DNA from: Gemmatimonadota bacterium
GTDB lineage: Bacteria > Gemmatimonadota > Gemmatimonadetes > Gemmatimonadales > GWC2-71-9
Length of the DNA: 37,243 nt
Reading direction: 5' to 3'
Assembly (NCBI GenBank): GCA_003220795.1
Contig: QHTK01000070.1
Location: 1 to 37,243, forward strand
The position numbers and the translations under genes were made by a program. Within the stretch, counting starts at the first letter, position 1. Every line of letters begins with the position of its first letter. Below, one piece after another: positions 1-8,493 of the stretch. The notes under the pieces were generated by a model, which was not told the origin of the DNA, did no database searches, and saw only the letters and a list, made by a program, of their open reading frames with translations.

Positions 1-1335
1 GCCGATCAGATGCATCGGGAAGAACGCGAGGTTCATCCCGATGAATTGCAGCCAGAAGTGGATCTTGCCGAGCCGCTCGTCGAGCAGCCGGCCCGACATC
101 TTGGGCCACCAGTAGTAGATCCCCGCGAACAGGCCGAAGATCGTGCCGCCGAAGAAGACATAGTGGATGTGCGCCACCACGTAGTAGGTGTCGGTCTGTT
201 GCAAGTCGGCGGGCGGGGATGCGTGGGTGACGCCCGAGAGGCCGCCGATGATGAACATCGCGATGAAGCCGACCGCGAAGTGCAGCGCGGTGGTCCCGCG
301 GATGTCGCCGCCCCACAGCGTCGCGATCCAGTTGAAGATCTTCACTCCGGTCGGCACGGCGATCAACATCGTGGTCGCAGCGAACACCGAGTCGGCGATC
401 GGACCGAGGCCGACCGCGAACATGTGGTGGCTCCACACGCCCCAGCTCATGAGGCCGATCAGAACGCCCGAGTAGACCACCACCGTGTAGCCGAACAGCG
501 GCTTCCGCGAGAAGGTGGGCAACACGTCCGACACGACGCCCATCGCCGGCAGGATGAGGATGTACACCTCCGGGTGACCGAACAGCCAGAACAGGTGCTG
601 CCACAGGAGCGGCGTAGCGCCGGCCTCGCGCACGTAGAAGTGCGTGCCGAAGAAGCGGTCAAACATCAGGAACGCGAGCCCGACCGTGATCACCGGAAAC
701 GCCGTGATGATCAGGAATTGCGTGACGAGGGTCATCCAGGTGAACGCCGGGAGGCGCATCATCTTCATCCCGGGCGCGCGCATGTTGAGGATGGTGACGA
801 TGAAGTTGAATCCCGCGGCAAGCGACGAGATACCGAGGATCTGCAGGCCCAGCAGCCAGAAGTCGATGTTCGGTCCGGGCGAGTACTGCCGCTCGGTCAG
901 GTTGGCGTACCCGAACCAGCCGCCGTCGGGAGCGACATTCAGCATGCCGGCATGAAACAGCGGTCCCGCGAACCAGCTGGCGTTGAGCAGCAGCCCGCCG
1001 AACAGGAACACCCAATAGCTGAAGGCGTTGAGCCGCGGGAACGCCACGTCGCGCGCACCGATCTGGAGCGGCACCATGTAATTGAAGAAGCTCGCGCCCA
1101 GCGGCATGAGGGCGAGAAACACCATAGTCGTCCCGTGCATGGTGAACAGCTGGTTGTACGTCTCGGCGCTCACCACGTGGCTGTTCGGCTGCGCCAGCTG
1201 CACGCGGATGAACAGCGCTTCAATCCCGCCGATCAGGAAGAAGGCGAGGGCCGTCCAGAAGTACAGCAACCCGATCCGCTTGTGATCGGTGGTCGTGAGC
1301 CAGCTCTTGAGGCCCCCGCCCCGGGCGTGGCTCAT
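1..1335 (-). CDS. ctaD: Cytochrome c oxidase subunit I (partial, C-terminus off the left edge)
   Basis: Catalytic haem-copper subunit of aa3/caa3 oxidase, which reduces O2 to water in the cytoplasmic membrane while pumping protons. The frame starts at ATG 1335 and is open to base 1 (445 codons), so the last part of the protein lies outside the window. Visible ligand motifs are MHGTT (His67, low-spin haem), GHPEVYILILP (CuB His and the cross-linked Tyr), WSHHMF (two CuB His) and VAHIHYVFFGG (haem a3 and haem a His). Many hydrophobic helices fit the roughly 12-helix core. The start codon overlaps the stop of the subunit II gene (ATGA), so the two are translationally coupled. The family call is secure; the symbol follows general usage. 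Confidence 0.97.
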   Translation of the reverse strand, partial: MSHARGGGLKSWLTTTDHKRIGLLYFWTALAFFLIGGIEALFIRVQLAQPNSHVVSAETYNQLFTMHGTTMVFLALMPLGASFFNYMVPLQIGARDVAFPRLNAFSYWVFLFGGLLLNASWFAGPLFHAGMLNVAPDGGWFGYANLTERQYSPGPNIDFWLLGLQILGISSLAAGFNFIVTILNMRAPGMKMMRLPAFTWMTLVTQFLIITAFPVITVGLAFLMFDRFFGTHFYVREAGATPLLWQHLFWLFGHPEVYILILPAMGVVSDVLPTFSRKPLFGYTVVVYSGVLIGLMSWGVWSHHMFAVGLGPIADSVFAATTMLIAVPTGVKIFNWIATLWGGDIRGTTALHFAVGFIAMFIIGGLSGVTHASPPADLQQTDTYYVVAHIHYVFFGGTIFGLFAGIYYWWPKMSGRLLDERLGKIHFWLQFIGMNLAFFPMHLIG

Positions 1336-2330
1336 TTCAAGCTCGCGAGGTAGGCGACGAGCGCCGCGATGTCGTCGTCTGTGAGCGGCGGCTTCATGCG
1401 CGTCATGAGCGAAGCGGGCTTGAGCGCGGGCGCGTCGGCGATCCAGCTGGCCAGGTGCGCCGAGTCATTGGGGAAGAGCCCGCTCGCGATCGTCGTCCGG
1501 GCGCCGACGTGCGTGAGGTTCGGGCCGATGATGCCCGGCGAAACGCCCTGGATCGTATGACAGCCGAGACAGGCGCTGCGCGCGAAGAGGGCCTTGCCGC
1601 GCTCGGCGAGCGTCCCCGCAGCCGGCGCGGCCGGCCCTGCGAGCTGCTCGGTGGCCCAGCGCCCGAACCCGGAGTCCGAGTCGACGACGACGCGGAGCCG
1701 CATGTTGGCGTGGGAGGCGCCGCAGAACTCGGCGCATTGACCCGCGTAAACACCCACCCGGTCGGCGCGAAACGCGATCCGGTTCACGTGGCCGGGGATG
1801 GCGTCCCGCTTGCCGCCCAACGGCGGCGCCCAGAACGCGTGGATCACGTCGGCCGAGGTGAGGGACAGCTGCACCGCCCTGCCGAGGGGGACGTGCAGCT
1901 CGTTGGCCGTGACGAGCCCGAGCTCCGGGTAGCGGAATTCCCACCACCACTGGTGGCCGATGACGTCCACCTTGAGCGCGTCGGCCGGCGCCTCGCCCGA
2001 CGTCGCGAAGATCGTACGCACCGTCGGCACCGCCACGAAGACGAGGATCGCCGCGGGAGCGAGGGTCCAGGCGATTTCCATCAGCGTGTGGCCGTGCGTC
2101 GGGTGGGGCGCAGGGCGCCCCTCACGGTGGCGGAACCGGATCAGCGTGACGACCAGCAGGGTCTCGACGACCAAGAACACGCCGGCCGCCCACCAGAAGA
2201 TGCCGGTGAAGAGTTGGTCGACCGCCGCACCGAAATCCGACCGGGGCTCGAGTGTGGATTGCGGGAACGGGCCGCCGCAGCCTGCAACCCACAACGCAAC
2301 GGTGAGCAGCCAGAGTCGGTATCGCGGCAC
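1332..2330 (-). CDS. ctaC: Cytochrome c oxidase subunit II with fused cytochrome c domain (caa3 type)
   Basis: Takes electrons and passes them through CuA to subunit I. 332 residues from a GTG start. An N-terminal signal with a lipobox-like VAGC (Cys18) is followed by two membrane helices (about 41-64 and 84-104). The periplasmic cupredoxin domain carries all CuA ligands: His164, and Cys199-x-Glu201-x-Cys203, His207 and Met210 in the CAEFCGASHANM motif. The C-terminus is a fused class I cytochrome c with CLGCH at 254-258 and a likely axial Met at 312, the mark of caa3 oxidases. First gene of the coupled pair with ctaD. No strong Shine-Dalgarno lies before the GTG; a GAGGG sits about 12 nt upstream. 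Confidence 0.97.
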   Translation of the reverse strand: MPRYRLWLLTVALWVAGCGGPFPQSTLEPRSDFGAAVDQLFTGIFWWAAGVFLVVETLLVVTLIRFRHREGRPAPHPTHGHTLMEIAWTLAPAAILVFVAVPTVRTIFATSGEAPADALKVDVIGHQWWWEFRYPELGLVTANELHVPLGRAVQLSLTSADVIHAFWAPPLGGKRDAIPGHVNRIAFRADRVGVYAGQCAEFCGASHANMRLRVVVDSDSGFGRWATEQLAGPAAPAAGTLAERGKALFARSACLGCHTIQGVSPGIIGPNLTHVGARTTIASGLFPNDSAHLASWIADAPALKPASLMTRMKPPLTDDDIAALVAYLASLK

Positions 2331-2436
2331 GGCGTCGAGAGCCCTCGGTGTCGGTCACGAACAAACGCACCGGACTCTAGCACGGGCTCAGGCGGCCGTC
2401 AACGAACCAGCGACCTCGCGTTATCTTCCACGCGTC

Positions 2437-2577
2437 ATGGCCGACATCCGCCACCGCCTGCAAGCCGCCCTTGGAGCCGCGTACCGCCTCGAACGGGAAC
2501 TGGGCGGCGAGCTTCAGCCGTATGTCGACGAGGCGCGCGCGGGACTCACGCGGTTGGGGGGCGAGCCCCGGCGCTAA
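2437..2577 (+). pseudogene. 46-codon remnant of a Ser/Thr protein kinase gene (both ends fused)
   Basis: Open from ATG to TAA, 46 residues. The first half (RLQAALGAAYRLERELGG) matches, as I recall the family, the opening of Gemmatimonadota Ser/Thr kinases, where the run goes on into the Gly-rich ATP loop (GGGGMSRVF-like). Here it jumps at once to ELQPYVDEARAGLTRLGG, which resembles the last residues of the TPR tails of the same kinases. The catalytic domain, membrane helix and TPR body are missing. A TTATCT -10-like box lies 10 nt before the ATG (2421-2426). The stop codon shares bases with the stop of the convergent Asp-box protein gene. A genuine small protein cannot be excluded. Confidence 0.55.
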
Positions 2578-5500
2578 CGCGTCGACACTTCCCGCGGCTC
2601 GGGCCGCCGCAGCTCGGCGGCCTTGGGGACGATGCTCGCCGCGCCGGCTCCCCGAAACGCCGCGTTCACCGCCCGGAGATCGCGCGTCAGCACCTCCTTG
2701 AGCGCCAGCAGCTGCCGCTCGATCTCGGGCGCGAACAGCCGGAACACGGCCTCCGTCTGGGCGGTCGGGGCCGCATCGCTCCCGCCTGCGATGAAGCCGA
2801 GCCCGCTGATGCGCTCCACCAGTTTCGGCGGGAAGTTCAGCGGGTCCTGGAACGACCGGTTGCGGACCTGGTACAGCTCGCCTTCGATCGCGCTCAGCCG
2901 GTCGCTCAGCCCCCGGGCGAGCGCGCCCAGACGCGCCGTGTCCGACGCGGGCGCGGCGCGCAGCCGGTCGTCGAGCTGGGCGCGCACGTTGCGGATCGTG
3001 ATCACGGCGGTCGTGACCGCGTTGACGGTGTCGCGAAGTCGTTGCAGGAAGGCGAACTGCGCGCGCAGCGCGACCGGCGTCACCCTAGCGCGGGGATCGA
3101 GCTTGAGCGCGAACCGCTGCGTCGCGGTCCGGCCGCCGGCGCGGAGGCGCGCCTGATACACCCCCGGCAACGCCATCGGCCCGTCAGTCCCGACCCCCAC
3201 CATGCCCCAGAACGCGACGGCGTCGGGGTAGCGCATGTTCCACGCGAACATGTTCAGGCCCGCCTTGTTCGCCACGCGCGGCGCAGCGGGGGGTCGGCGC
3301 GGCCACGGCCTGTCCTCGTCCTTGAGGGTGTCGGCGGCGAGGATGCTGTCGATCTTCACGCTGTCGGTGACGCCAGCCTGCTTGAGGCTGTCGGTCCGTT
3401 GATGCTTCACGCTGTCGCCACGGGCGCTGTCCGCCGCCGTGAGCGAATCCTGCCGGCTACTGAAGCTCCGGATCAGCCGGCCAGCCGCGTCGAGGATGTC
3501 GAGCCTCACGTCCTGGTTCTTGTTCTTGAGCCAGTAATAGATCATCGCGCCGCGCGGCGGGTTCTTCCCTACGGGGTGCGCGTCCGACCCACCGCCGCCG
3601 AAGCCGCCCCCCCAATCCACGCGGTACGAGTCGCGCGGCTTGAAGAGGTGCAGGCTCTCCCGCGGGACCGCGCGCGCCAGCTGCCGCAGCGGGGAGACGT
3701 CGTCCAGGATCCAGAAAGAGCGTCCGTGCGTCGCCGCGACGAGATCGCCCTCCTTGACCGCGAGGTCGTGCACCGGCACGATCGGGAGATTGAGCCGGAG
3801 CGACTGCCAGCTCGCGCCGTCGTCGAACGACACCCACACCCCGCGCTCGGTGCCCGCGTACAGCAGACCGCGGCGCGTCGGGTCTTCCCGCACCACGCGC
3901 ACGAACTCGGTTGCGGGAATCCCCCTCACGATCTTGCTCCAGCTGCGCCCGTAATCGCTCGTCCGATAGATGAAGGGCGCCATGTCGTCGAGCTGGTAGC
4001 GGTTCGCCGCGAGGTAGGCCGTTCCGGGCGCGAAGTGCGACGCCTCGATGATCGACACCCGGGTGAACGGCGCGACGTCGCGCGGCGTCACGTCCGTCCA
4101 GGTCTTGCCCCCGTCGCGCGTGACGTGCACCAAGCCGTCGTCCGACCCGGCCCAGAGCACGCCTTTCCGTAACGGCGACTCCGCCAGCGCGAAGATCGTG
4201 GCGTAGTACTCGGCCGTGGTCTGGTCGCTCGTGATCGGCCCGCCCGAGACGCCGAGTGTCGCGGGATCGTGCCGCGTGAGGTCCGGCGAGATCGGAGTCC
4301 AGCTCTGACCTTCGTTCACGGACTTGAACAGCACGTTGCCGCCGATGTACAGCACGTGGGGGTCGTGCGGCGAGATCACCAGCGGCGCGGTCCACTGGAA
4401 GCGGTACTTCCCTTCTCCGGCCGGGTGCCCGTCGGGACTGTCGGGCCAGGGATCGATGGAATGCCACAGGCCGGTCTTGTGGTCCAACCGCGCCAGAAAG
4501 CCCGAGTTGTCGCCGCCGTAGCTGATGTCGGGGTCGTCAGGCCGGGCCTGGATGTGGCCCGACTCGCCCGCCACGTCGTACCACTGCGCGCGATCGATCC
4601 CGCCGGGCCAGCGGCTCGGCCCGCACACGCCGGAGTTGTCTTGCTGGGCGCCGCACACCCGATAGGGAAAGTGGTTGGTCGTCGTGACGTGGTAGAACTG
4701 AGCGGTGGCGTAGTCCTGGTCCGTCCAGGTCTTCCCGCCGTTGGTCGACACATTGGCGCCGCCGTCGTTCCCCTCGATCATGCGCTGCGGGTCGTTCGCC
4801 GCAATCCACATGTCGTGGTTGTCCCCGTGCGGGTCCGGCAGGTGGCGGAATGTCGCCCCCCCATCGGTCGATTTGTAGGCGAGCACGTTGAGGGCGTACA
4901 CCGTGTTCGTGTCTTTGGGGTCCGCGAAGATGCGCGAGTAGTACCACGGCCGCTGCCGCAGTTTGCGCTCGCCGTTGACGTAGCGCCACGTAGCGCCGCC
5001 GTCGTCCGAGCGGTACACGCCGCCCGAGTCGGCCTCGATCAAGGCCCAGAGGCGCGCCGGCTTCGCGGGCGAGACGGCCAGCCCGATGTTGCCGAGCAGC
5101 CCCGCCGGTAGGCCGGGGTTGTGCGTGAGCTCGGTCCAGTTCTCGCCCCCGTCGGACGACTTGAGGATGCCGCCGCCGACGCCGCCCGACATCAGCTGCC
5201 ACGGCTTGCGCTGCGCCTGCCAGAACGCCGCGTACAGCACCGCGGAGTTCGATGGGTCGAGCACGAGATCCGAGATTCCGGTCGAGTCGTTACGGAAGAG
5301 CACCTTGCGCCACGTCTTGCCGCCGTCGGTCGTCTTGTAGACGCCACGGTCCGCGTTGGGGCCGAAGGCGTGCCCTTGGGCGCCGACCCAGACGGTGTCG
5401 GGACTACCCGGATGCACACGGACCCGGGAGATCTGGTGAGTGTCCTCGAGCCCCACATGCGTCCACGTCCTTCCGCCGTCGGTGGTCTTCCAAACGCCGT

Positions 5501-5867
5501 CGCCGTGGGACACGTTGCCGCGGATGGGGTACTCGCCCGTGCCGACGTACACCACATCGGGGTTCGACTCGCTCACGCCGATCGCCCCGATCGTGCCGCC
5601 GAAGTACTTGTCCGTCACCGGCAGCCAGGTGTTGCCGCCGTCTGTCGTCTTGAAGACCCCGCCGCCCGTGGTCCCCATCCAATACTCGTTGGGCCGCGAC
5701 GCCGAGCCGGCGACGGCCACCGAGCGGCCACCGCGGAAGATGCCGATCTCGCGCCACTTGAGGGCGGCGAATACCGTCGAGTCGTACGGGGCGGCTTGAG
5801 CCCGCGCGGGGCGGGCGGGCGAGAGGCTGGCGGCCAAGGCGACGAGCGCGGTGATGCGGGCGAGCAC
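2574..5867 (-). CDS. Large exported Asp-box (BNR/sortilin-like) beta-propeller protein
   Basis: 1097 residues from GTG 5867, chosen because GGAGG lies 6 nt upstream and translation then opens with a clean signal peptide (LARITALVALAASL...ARAQ). An upstream TTG at 5930 would add 21 residues and spoil it. About eleven Asp-box motifs are visible, such as KTTDGGNTW, KTTDGGRTW, KSSDGGENW, RSDDGGATW, KSTDGGATF, VTRDGGKTW and RTSDYGRSW. They span roughly the first 700 residues and predict one or two large beta propellers, as in sortilin/Vps10-type or BNR 'glycosyl hydrolase' proteins. A charged linker rich in DSLK/DSVK repeats (nt about 3290-3450) precedes an alpha-helical C-terminal part. Enzyme activity is not shown; such proteins are often named hydrolases without proof. 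Confidence 0.85.
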   Translation of the reverse strand: MLARITALVALAASLSPARPARAQAAPYDSTVFAALKWREIGIFRGGRSVAVAGSASRPNEYWMGTTGGGVFKTTDGGNTWLPVTDKYFGGTIGAIGVSESNPDVVYVGTGEYPIRGNVSHGDGVWKTTDGGRTWTHVGLEDTHQISRVRVHPGSPDTVWVGAQGHAFGPNADRGVYKTTDGGKTWRKVLFRNDSTGISDLVLDPSNSAVLYAAFWQAQRKPWQLMSGGVGGGILKSSDGGENWTELTHNPGLPAGLLGNIGLAVSPAKPARLWALIEADSGGVYRSDDGGATWRYVNGERKLRQRPWYYSRIFADPKDTNTVYALNVLAYKSTDGGATFRHLPDPHGDNHDMWIAANDPQRMIEGNDGGANVSTNGGKTWTDQDYATAQFYHVTTTNHFPYRVCGAQQDNSGVCGPSRWPGGIDRAQWYDVAGESGHIQARPDDPDISYGGDNSGFLARLDHKTGLWHSIDPWPDSPDGHPAGEGKYRFQWTAPLVISPHDPHVLYIGGNVLFKSVNEGQSWTPISPDLTRHDPATLGVSGGPITSDQTTAEYYATIFALAESPLRKGVLWAGSDDGLVHVTRDGGKTWTDVTPRDVAPFTRVSIIEASHFAPGTAYLAANRYQLDDMAPFIYRTSDYGRSWSKIVRGIPATEFVRVVREDPTRRGLLYAGTERGVWVSFDDGASWQSLRLNLPIVPVHDLAVKEGDLVAATHGRSFWILDDVSPLRQLARAVPRESLHLFKPRDSYRVDWGGGFGGGGSDAHPVGKNPPRGAMIYYWLKNKNQDVRLDILDAAGRLIRSFSSRQDSLTAADSARGDSVKHQRTDSLKQAGVTDSVKIDSILAADTLKDEDRPWPRRPPAAPRVANKAGLNMFAWNMRYPDAVAFWGMVGVGTDGPMALPGVYQARLRAGGRTATQRFALKLDPRARVTPVALRAQFAFLQRLRDTVNAVTTAVITIRNVRAQLDDRLRAAPASDTARLGALARGLSDRLSAIEGELYQVRNRSFQDPLNFPPKLVERISGLGFIAGGSDAAPTAQTEAVFRLFAPEIERQLLALKEVLTRDLRAVNAAFRGAGAASIVPKAAELRRPEPREVSTR

Positions 5868-5942
5868 GGGAAGCCTCCGAGGTCGGGCGACGAAGGCACC
5901 CACGTAGCACACCAACCGCGCGCCCCGCAAGGGGGGCGGTTG

Positions 5943-6599
5943 CTACGGCTTCGGCAGCATCATTCCCGGCATTTCCTGCGGCTTCTCGCTGATGGAGGAC
6001 TTCGCGTCCGTTCCCTTGCCCGTCAGCATCAGCTCGCCGTTTTTCCCACTCGCCTTCACGATGCCGAACGGAACGTCGCGCGCCAGCCACGCCTCGCCAT
6101 CGGCGTCCTGCAGGTGCAGCGCGCGAGTCTCGCCTCCCGGGGTCTTCACGGTCTCCCACCCGACTACCTTGGCGTGGCCGCAGCGCCGGGCGATGTCGAG
6201 CACGGGCGTATTCTGACCGGTTTGCTGGCCCATCATGGCCGCCATCTGCTCGGGCATTCGCATCGCGGGTTGGCCTTGCGTCTTCACGATCATGCCCCGG
6301 ATCCCCGAGACGTCCGCGTCGAAGCCGGGGACGAGAATCTGGACGACCCCGCTCTGGCCGGTCCCGGCGCCGCTGATCTCGAACCAGTAGAGGGTGGTGT
6401 CGCCACGCCGCTCGGAGCCGACGATCGCGAACCGTACCTTCCCGCCTCCCTTGCTGCCGGTCGCGTCGTAGGAGGCCCACTGGCCAACGGTCACATGACC
6501 GATCGACTTGCAGACCTCGGCCGCCTCCTGCGCAGCGAGTGGGGCGACGAGCGACGCGAGCAAGGTGGCGGCGCCGAGCGCGCGGCACGGGGTGGGCAT
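5943..6599 (-). CDS. Exported protein of unknown function
   Basis: 218 residues from ATG 6599, with GGAG about 8 nt upstream. An ATG-less extension upstream was discarded because it lacks a ribosome site and would hide the signal peptide. The N-terminus (CRALGAATLLASLVAPLAAQ) is a standard signal peptide ending in AQ. The mature part looks beta-rich, with two Cys (in EVCKS and RRCGH) that could pair, and Met-rich stretches (MRMPEQMAAMMGQ near the middle and PGMMLPKP at the end). I do not recognise the family. It has its own promoter-like sequence and reads the same way as the receiver gene upstream, 73 bp away. Confidence 0.75.
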   Translation of the reverse strand: MPTPCRALGAATLLASLVAPLAAQEAAEVCKSIGHVTVGQWASYDATGSKGGGKVRFAIVGSERRGDTTLYWFEISGAGTGQSGVVQILVPGFDADVSGIRGMIVKTQGQPAMRMPEQMAAMMGQQTGQNTPVLDIARRCGHAKVVGWETVKTPGGETRALHLQDADGEAWLARDVPFGIVKASGKNGELMLTGKGTDAKSSISEKPQEMPGMMLPKP

Positions 6600-6626
6600 G
6601 GACGGGCTCCGGGGAAGGGGAGTGAA

Positions 6627-6654
6627 ATAATACCCCGCCGTCGTGCAATGTTTA
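6627..6654 (-). promoter_or_regulatory. Candidate promoter of the exported protein gene
   Basis: On the minus strand, TAAACA (6649-6654) and TATTAT (6627-6632) are 16 bp apart. They stand out in this GC-rich DNA and would give a leader of about 20 nt carrying the GGAG ribosome site. The -35 match is only 4 of 6. Confidence 0.45.
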
Positions 6655-6672
6655 CAGGCAGGCCGAGTGAAA

Positions 6673-7140
6673 CTACGCCGCGATATGCGGGGGATGATTG
6701 AGTGACAGCCAGTACGTCGCGACATCGACCACGGCGCGCGCGAACCCGCCGGCGTCTACCGGCTTCACGACGTAGCTGTTGACGCCGAGCTGGTAGCTGT
6801 CCACCACGTCGCGTTCCTCCCGGGAGGAGGTGAACGCCACCACGGGAATGAGCTTGGTGCGGTGGTCGCTCTTCAAGCGCTGCAGCACCTCGAGGCCGCC
6901 GATCTTGGGAAGCTTCAGGTCCAGCAAGACGAGTTTCGGGCGCGCCGCGAGCTGCTCGCTCCCAGCACCCGACTCGGGGAAGACCAGGTCGAGCGCTTCC
7001 GCGCCGTCCCGTGCGAGGACGATGCGATGACCGAGGGGGATGTCGTGCTGCTTCAGAGCGCGGAACGCCAGATCGGCGTCGTCGAGACTGTCCTCAACGA
7101 GCAGCACGTCGATCTCTCGCGTGAGCGCGGTGACACCCAT
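6673..7140 (-). CDS. Stand-alone response regulator (single receiver domain)
   Basis: 155 residues from ATG 7140; a TTG two codons upstream is possible. A CheY-like receiver with the acid pair Glu16-Asp17 (VEDS), phosphoacceptor Asp74 (LLDLKLPK), Thr104 in FTSSREERD and Lys126 in VVKPVD. There is no output domain. The long loop before beta-3 and the SSREERDVVDSYQLGVNSY segment are typical of the small receivers that partner bacteriophytochrome-like or hybrid kinases (Rcp1 type). No kinase gene is adjacent, so its partner is unknown; the hybrid kinase 10 kb away is only one candidate. Confidence 0.92.
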   Translation of the reverse strand: MGVTALTREIDVLLVEDSLDDADLAFRALKQHDIPLGHRIVLARDGAEALDLVFPESGAGSEQLAARPKLVLLDLKLPKIGGLEVLQRLKSDHRTKLIPVVAFTSSREERDVVDSYQLGVNSYVVKPVDAGGFARAVVDVATYWLSLNHPPHIAA

Positions 7141-7205
7141 GATCAAAGTGTTGTCGGGTAGCCCGTGGGTTGCAAGTGTGGCGTGCGCGACGCAGTTTCC
7201 CGCCC

Positions 7206-7949
7206 ATGCGGAGAGCCGCGCGAGCCCGCCTCATCGCCGCCGCCTTCGATCACGGCCAGATCCCCACGATCGCCTGCTTCAACAAGGCCAGCACGAGCCT
7301 GGGCGTGGACTTCGACCGCCTGATCGCGGCACTGCAGACGTTCCTGGACGACTACTTCGTCCCCGTCTGGGGCACGCCCGCGAAGCTCGTGAAGGTGACG
7401 ACCTTCCGCAAAGGAGCCTGGGCGATGGCGTTCCTGGACGACGCCGACGTCGCCAATGCGCTCGGTTATCACGACCTCACGCCCGACGGCCTGCCGCTCT
7501 CGAAGGTGTTCGTGAAGAGCACCCGCGCGGTGGGTCAGAAAGTGAGCGTCACGGCGTGTCACGAGCTCGCCGAGATGCTGGTCGATCCCGCGATCAACCT
7601 GTGCGCCACGGGCCCCGGCAGCGTGTTTTACGCGTACGAAACCGCCGACGCGGTCGAGGAGGTGGAATTCACGATCCGCGGGATTCCCATGAGCGACTTC
7701 GTCTACCCGGCGTGGTTCGAAGGATTTCGCAAGCCCAACTCGGCGCAGTTCGATTACGCCAGGAAGGTGAAGCGACCGTTCCAGATCCTGCCGGGGGGCT
7801 ACATGAGCGTCTTCAAGAACGGACGGTGGACGCAAGTGTTCGGGTCGGCCACGAAGGCGCGCCGGTTCCGCCGGGAAGACCGGCGGGGGCACCGCAGCAC
7901 GTATCGGGGGAAGATGCCGCGGATGCGGCCATCGAGACCGGCCCGCTAG
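7206..7949 (+). CDS. Unknown protein with a HELAE (HExxE) motif
   Basis: 247 residues from ATG 7206; a start at 7170 would only add a poor N-terminus. No signal peptide. The striking segment is TACHELAEMLVDPAINLC (His119, Glu120, Glu123). It resembles the first zinc-binding helix of zincin proteases but with Glu where the second His would be. Other conserved-looking parts are WGTPAKL, LGYHDLTPDGLPLSKVF and the very basic last 40 residues (RRFRREDRRGHR...), which may bind nucleic acid or be disordered. It lies alone on the plus strand between two minus-strand genes, and its TAG overlaps the TAG of the prepilin gene. I recall similar HELxEMLxDP strings in unannotated bacterial proteins, but no function. 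Confidence 0.8.
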   Translation: MRRAARARLIAAAFDHGQIPTIACFNKASTSLGVDFDRLIAALQTFLDDYFVPVWGTPAKLVKVTTFRKGAWAMAFLDDADVANALGYHDLTPDGLPLSKVFVKSTRAVGQKVSVTACHELAEMLVDPAINLCATGPGSVFYAYETADAVEEVEFTIRGIPMSDFVYPAWFEGFRKPNSAQFDYARKVKRPFQILPGGYMSVFKNGRWTQVFGSATKARRFRREDRRGHRSTYRGKMPRMRPSRPAR

Positions 7950-8344
7950 GGCAGCGGCGTAGCGCTCCCCGTACTCTTCTCGCACGCCGGCGCGCCTTCG
8001 CGCGTCGCGGGCGCGACCGACGTGGACCCGACGAAGACCGCGCACTGCTGCGTTGTGTTGGGGCTCGTGATCGACGCGGTCCAGCCATCGGTCGTCAGCG
8101 CGATGGTTGGCGTCCGGTTGCCTGGCGACACGTGGTATGCAGTACTCAGGTCGATCGTGTACTTCTGGTTTTCCGCGAGGTAGTTCTCTTCCATTGTTAC
8201 GAGATTGCGCAGGTCGGACTTCATCGCGGCGAGTTGGGCCCGCTCCTTGGTGTTGGTCAGCCGGGGAATCGCGATGGTGGCGAGGAGGCCAATCAGCGCC
8301 ATCACGATGAGCAGCTCGATGAGGGTGAATCCGTTGCGTTTCAT
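7946..8344 (-). CDS. Type IV prepilin / pseudopilin
   Basis: 132 residues from ATG 8344, with GGGGAGG 8 nt upstream. The N-terminus MKRNG|FTLIELLIVMALIG is the class III leader: a five-residue basic leader, cleavage after Gly5, Phe to be N-methylated, and Glu at +5 of the mature protein. A long hydrophobic helix then runs into a short globular domain with two Cys (QQCAVF and APACEKS) that could close the C-terminal D-loop. It is short for a major pilin, so a major pilin and a minor pseudopilin are both possible. No assembly genes are next to it; the PilB-type ATPase at 26-28 kb may belong to the same machine. Confidence 0.93.
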   Translation of the reverse strand: MKRNGFTLIELLIVMALIGLLATIAIPRLTNTKERAQLAAMKSDLRNLVTMEENYLAENQKYTIDLSTAYHVSPGNRTPTIALTTDGWTASITSPNTTQQCAVFVGSTSVAPATREGAPACEKSTGSATPLP

Positions 8345-8390
8345 GCCACCGGCCTCCCCGCCGCGCGTAGGGCGGCGGCCTTGGTCTATC

Positions 8391-8419
8391 ATCTTGCCTG
8401 ATACGCTCCCCGACTGCAA
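8391..8419 (-). promoter_or_regulatory. Candidate promoter of the prepilin gene
   Basis: On the minus strand, TTGCAG (8414-8419) and CAAGAT (8391-8396) are exactly 17 bp apart, about 47 bp before the ATG. The leader between holds a small GC-rich inverted repeat and the GGGGAGG ribosome site. Confidence 0.5.
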
Positions 8420-8458
8420 GCGGCGTACCAGGATGAAGCGGCGGGCCCGTTTACGGCC

Positions 8459-8479
8459 CCCTCTCCGTTCCGGAGAGGG
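8459..8479. repeat. Perfect 9-bp hairpin between the serine hydrolase and prepilin genes
   Basis: CCCTCTCCG, a 3-nt loop, then CGGAGAGGG. It lies just after the stop of the serine hydrolase gene, where a terminator would be expected, but no T-run follows on either strand. It resembles the short CCCTCTCC...GGAGAGGG palindromes scattered between genes in many GC-rich genomes. Confidence 0.5.
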
Positions 8480-8493
8480 AACGAGGGGCGAGC

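Noticed and set aside
1455..4172. Long plus-strand open frame opposite coxB and the Asp-box gene
   Set aside because: Arg/His/Gly/Val-rich translation with no motif; it is the mirror of two well-supported minus-strand genes in GC-rich DNA.
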